A DNA stretch of 5,940 nt, taken from Gp6-AA40 sp046765795. Lineage in GTDB: Bacteria; Acidobacteriota; Vicinamibacteria; Vicinamibacterales; UBA2999. The notes under the pieces are model-generated. The model was given only the letters and a program-made list of their open reading frames with translations. It did no database searches and was not told the DNA's origin. The stretch is taken from positions 1 to 5,940 of the forward strand of contig JBKPRH010000170.1 in assembly GCA_046765795.1 (NCBI GenBank), in the 5' to 3' direction. Below, piece after piece: positions 5,858 through 5,940 of the stretch (the stretch's first letter is position 1; the number at the start of each line of letters is the position of its first letter). Made by a program: the position numbers and the translations under genes.

Positions 5858-5940
5858 TGATTCAGTCCTGACACGATGCGGGCGGCCCCTTCCTGATTGC
5901 CCTTCCGCATCTCGTTGATGAGCGCGATCGTGTCCTGCAG
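5854..5940 (-). CDS. C-terminal tail of an unidentified gene (continues beyond window)
   Basis: On the minus strand the frame is open from the window edge for 28 codons and ends with TGA at 5854-5856. That stop overlaps the ATG of the DUF4097-like gene by the classic ATGA arrangement. The tail reads LQDTIALINEMRKGNQEG then AARIVSGLNQ, an amphipathic helical stretch. Third positions are mostly G/C, and the overlap with a well-supported start argues it is real. Too little is visible to name a family. Genes before DUF4097 proteins are often regulators or other envelope-stress genes, but that is only a general expectation. Confidence 0.62.
   Translation of the reverse strand: MQDTIALINEMRKGNQEGAARIVSGLNQ
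5866..5869 (-). promoter_or_regulatory. Shine-Dalgarno of the DUF4097-like gene
   Basis: AGGA on the minus strand stands 8 bases before the ATG at 5857 and lies inside the end of the upstream reading frame. This favours 5857 over the internal ATG at 5848. Confidence 0.6.

Noticed and set aside
5274..5918. Long plus-strand open frame of 214 codons opposite the DUF4097-like gene
   Set aside because: It is Arg/Ser/Cys-rich with no recognisable motif, and arises from the GC-biased codons of the minus-strand gene, which has a signal peptide, repeats and a Shine-Dalgarno.

Overview
The window reads as chromosomal DNA from a GC-rich, diderm (outer-membrane-bearing), rod-forming bacterium. Codons end overwhelmingly in G or C. 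Two of the encoded proteins carry export signals, and one is a small outer-membrane beta-barrel. The pbp2-rodA-rng order, together with a DUF4097-type repeat protein, suggests an Acidobacteriota-like (for example Vicinamibacteria-like) genome. That assignment is inference from gene order and style; no marker gene here settles it.

Left half, plus strand (1-3836): a cell-elongation block. It opens inside mrdA (penicillin-binding protein 2, the elongasome transpeptidase), truncated by the window edge just after where its catalytic SxxK motif should lie. After 14 bases comes rodA (the SEDS glycan polymerase that partners PBP2). After a further 110 bases comes rng, an RNase G-type endoribonuclease. 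PBP2 and RodA together polymerise and cross-link lateral-wall peptidoglycan. In E. coli rng also sits downstream of mreBCD, so its presence here is conserved company rather than an accident. The rodA-rng gap is unusual: it holds a TTG-initiated, strongly hydrophobic reading frame with its own Shine-Dalgarno, which runs on into rng in another frame. The rng product carries a disordered insertion of about 50 residues in its S1 domain.

Right half, minus strand (3929-5940): an envelope block read right to left. It starts with the last 28 codons of an unidentified gene, coupled by an ATGA overlap to a secreted or periplasmic DUF4097-like protein (419 aa, with ten SG[D/T/S] repeat turns after a long charged helix). 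This is followed, after a 120-base gap, by a 182-aa outer-membrane beta-barrel protein that converges on rng.

The most unusual structure is a pair of intergenic arrays (about 3837-3930 and 4501-4597). Each is built from 9-bp units (GAACGATCC and close variants) in tandem, with the orientation reversed at the centre, so each can fold into a long hairpin. Each abuts the stop codon(s) of the adjacent gene(s). They look like a lineage-specific extragenic palindromic repeat family that may act as terminators or 3'-end stabilisers without a T-tract. No tRNA, rRNA, CRISPR array, insertion sequence or phage gene was seen, and no stretch over 300 bases lacks a gene.
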